Shown: piece after piece, positions 62,581-64,000 of the stretch | Position numbering within the stretch: position 1 is the stretch's first letter | Layout of the letters: each line of letters starts with the position of its first letter | Assembly: GCA_963700375.1 (NCBI GenBank) | Contig: CAVOXF010000005.1 | Span: forward strand, 246,203-310,202 | Length of the DNA: 64,000 bases | From: JAHEEL01 sp963700375 | GTDB taxonomy: Bacteria; Actinomycetota; Acidimicrobiia; Spongiisociales; UBA5794 | Direction: 5' to 3' | Notes under the pieces: model-generated | Told to the model about the DNA's origin: nothing | Seen by the model: only the letters and a program-made list of their open reading frames with translations | The model's database searches: none | Position numbers and translations under genes: made by a program

Positions 62581-63998
62581 GGGCCTGTCAGATGCTCTGT
62601 GTAAGTGGTGTGGCCTGACATAGTGGCCCCGGCGGTTGGAGTTCGGGGTCCGTGGAAGGACCATGATGATGACAGAGGACAACGAGTCGATTGAGGCAGC
62701 GCGTTGTGCCGTTGGTGTCTGAGGAGGTGTTGGACGAGTTGATGGACTCGTGTCGATGCCGAGGGCGCCGAGCTGTTGGGACCTGACGGGTCTTCTCGCC
62801 AGGTGACCAAGGCTGTGTTGGAGCGGGCTCTTGGATGAGGAGCTGACGGATCATCTCGGCTACGACAAGCACGATCCTGTGGGTCGGGGTTCGGGGAACT
62901 CGCGGAACGGAACGTCTCCGAAGGTGGTGTTGACCGAGGTCGGCAGCGGTCGATCTTGATGTGCCTCGTGACCGCAACGGCGACTTTCGAACCGATGATC
63001 GTTCCGAAGGGCACGAACGAGGCTGAAGGGTTTCAACGATCGGATCATCTTCGTTGTATGCCCGTGGGATGACGGTGCGTGACGTCCAGGCCCATCTGGA
63101 GGAGATCTATGACGTCGAGGTGTCACCGGATCTGATCTCGAAGGTCACCGACGCGGTGTGGGACGAGCTCGAGGAGTGGCGGAACCGGCCACTCGACGCG
63201 ATGTATCCGATCGTCTACATCGACGCTTTGATGATCAAGATCCGTGACGGGATCGTCGCAGAACCGTCCGGCCTATCTCGCCGTCGGCGTTGACCTTGAG
63301 GGCCGCAAACACGTGCTGGGTATCTGGATCGGCGACATCGAAAGGTGAAGGCTCCAAGTTCTGGCTCTCGGTGTTCTCCGAGCTGAAGAACCGAGGCGTC
63401 GACGACGTCCTGATCGTCTGTCTGTGACGGCCTCAACGGTCTCCCCGATGCGATCGAAGCGGTCTGGCCACAAGCGACGATCCAGACCTGTGTCGTGCAT
63501 CTGCTGCGAGGCTCGTTCCGATACGCCTCCTACACGACCGGAAGAAGATCTCGCAGCGGGTTGCGCCCGATCTACACCGCTCCGTCGCGTCGACGCCGCC
63601 GAAGAAGCGTTCGACGAGTTCGAAGCCGAATGGGGTGATCGAAGTATCCCGCGATCGTGAACCTGTGGCGCAACTCGTGGGACGTGTTCGTCCCGTTCCT
63701 GGCGTTCCCACCCGAGATCCGCAGGGTCGTCTACACGACGAACATGATCGAATCGATCAACTATCAGCTCCGCAAGGTCACCAAGACCAGGGGCCATTTC
63801 CCGACCGAGAAAGCAGCCCTCAAGCTGCTCTATCTCGCCGTGCGTAACATCACCACCAAGAGAGGAGGAACAGCCGGCACCGGAACCTGGGGATGGAAGG
63901 CGTGCCTCAACGCACTCGCCATCTACTTCCCCGGACCGAATCAACATCGCCTAGCAATGACCAAAGCCACCCACTTACACAGAAGTCCTGACAGGCCC
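62581..63998 (+). mobile_element. IS256-family insertion sequence
   Basis: 1.42 kb bounded by strong inverted repeats: left GGGCCTGTCAGATGCTCTGT then GTAAGTGG (62581-62608); the right end, read inward from 63998, is GGGCCTGTCAGGACTTCTGT then GTAAGTGG. Only about four mismatches in 28 bases. The element ends at the window edge, so the target duplication cannot be checked. The transposase gene fills the space between the repeats. Confidence 0.85.
62663..63954 (+). CDS. IS256-family transposase, frame-broken
   Basis: About 430 residues over several frames. Start ATG 62663 (MMMTEDNES…), DEELTDHLGYDKHDPVGRGSGNSRNGTSPK, then GMTVRDVQAHLEEIYDVEVSPDLISKVTDAVWDEL, YPIVYIDALMIKIRDG (first Asp of the triad), ILIVC-DGLNG (second Asp), TCVVHLLRGSFRYASY, and VVYTTNMIESINYQLRKVTKTRGHFPTEKAALKLLYLAV with the family's TTNxIExxNxxxR motif; ends TAG 63954. 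Slips (for example an extra base near 63261) are mostly +1, as elsewhere in the window. Family assignment is firm. Confidence 0.82.
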
Positions 63999-64000
63999 GC

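Noticed and set aside
1..64000. tRNA, rRNA, riboswitch or replication origin
   Set aside because: I scanned for tRNA-like ends, conserved rRNA segments, DnaA-box clusters and known riboswitch cores and saw none I could support by eye.

Overview
The window is 64 kb of high-GC DNA (mostly G or C at third codon positions) from an actinobacterium. Thr/Pro-rich lipoprotein linkers, actinobacterial cell-wall (LCP) enzymes, delta-60 and FG-GAP-like secreted repeats and 'LKVAHC'-type repeats suggest class Acidimicrobiia (Ilumatobacter-like or uncultured). This placement is inference; no rRNA or tRNA gene was seen. Many genes are open in two or more frames joined at single-base slips, and most slips behave as one extra base. 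That looks like insertion-dominated sequencing error in a long-read or metagenome assembly rather than mass gene decay, so such genes are given here as one span with the slips named. || Layout. (1) 0-3.7 kb: a two-domain glycosyltransferase and an ABC glycan exporter (Wzm/Wzt). (2) 3.8-11.1 kb: a membrane alkaline-phosphatase-superfamily enzyme facing a phosphonate operon: fused nucleotidyltransferase/PEP mutase, phosphonopyruvate decarboxylase, iron-type alcohol dehydrogenase and a TagB/TagF-like transferase. Together these should make nucleotide-activated 2-hydroxyethylphosphonate and put it on a surface polymer. (3) 11.3-24.2 kb: rmlD-A-B-C for dTDP-L-rhamnose, a UDP-glucuronate decarboxylase-like SDR, a polytopic membrane protein and three glycosyltransferase genes. 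(4) 21.6-39.3 kb: five secreted proteins sharing one ~235-residue repeat module (motif YFGNPGD..P..GD.d.DG.Dt..lyR) joined to different partners (TolB propeller, LKVAHC repeats, delta-60 repeats, M15 peptidase, LCP), plus an RTX-like protein, a methyltransferase, a PMT-like membrane protein, a DPM1-like GT2 and a WbaP-like initiating sugar transferase. (5) 39.3-45.7 kb: lipoprotein, second LCP enzyme, two Wzz/BY-kinase proteins and a PP2C phosphatase, with GC-rich palindromic repeats including a tandem 87-bp array. (6) 45.9-55.7 kb: a lasso-peptide-type RiPP cluster with exporter, two cyclases, RRE, leader peptidase, HPr-kinase-like protein, nucleotidyltransferase, methyltransferase and three small precursor genes. 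(7) 55.8-61.4 kb: a second surface-glycan block (CapD-like dehydratase, PglC-like initiating transferase, SDR, GT4, WcaF-like acetyltransferase). (8) 61.4-64.0 kb: an IS481-like and an IS256-like element, the latter ending at the window edge. || How it works together: most genes serve synthesis, export, decoration and wall attachment of surface polysaccharides. Two undecaprenyl-phosphate sugar transferases start chains, nucleotide-sugar enzymes supply rhamnose and a pentose- or hexuronate-derived sugar, glycosyltransferases extend, Wzm/Wzt and the BY-kinase pair handle export and length, LCP enzymes attach polymer to the wall, and the phosphonate operon probably decorates it. The lasso-type cluster lies inside this glycan island and is the best candidate for an undescribed system.
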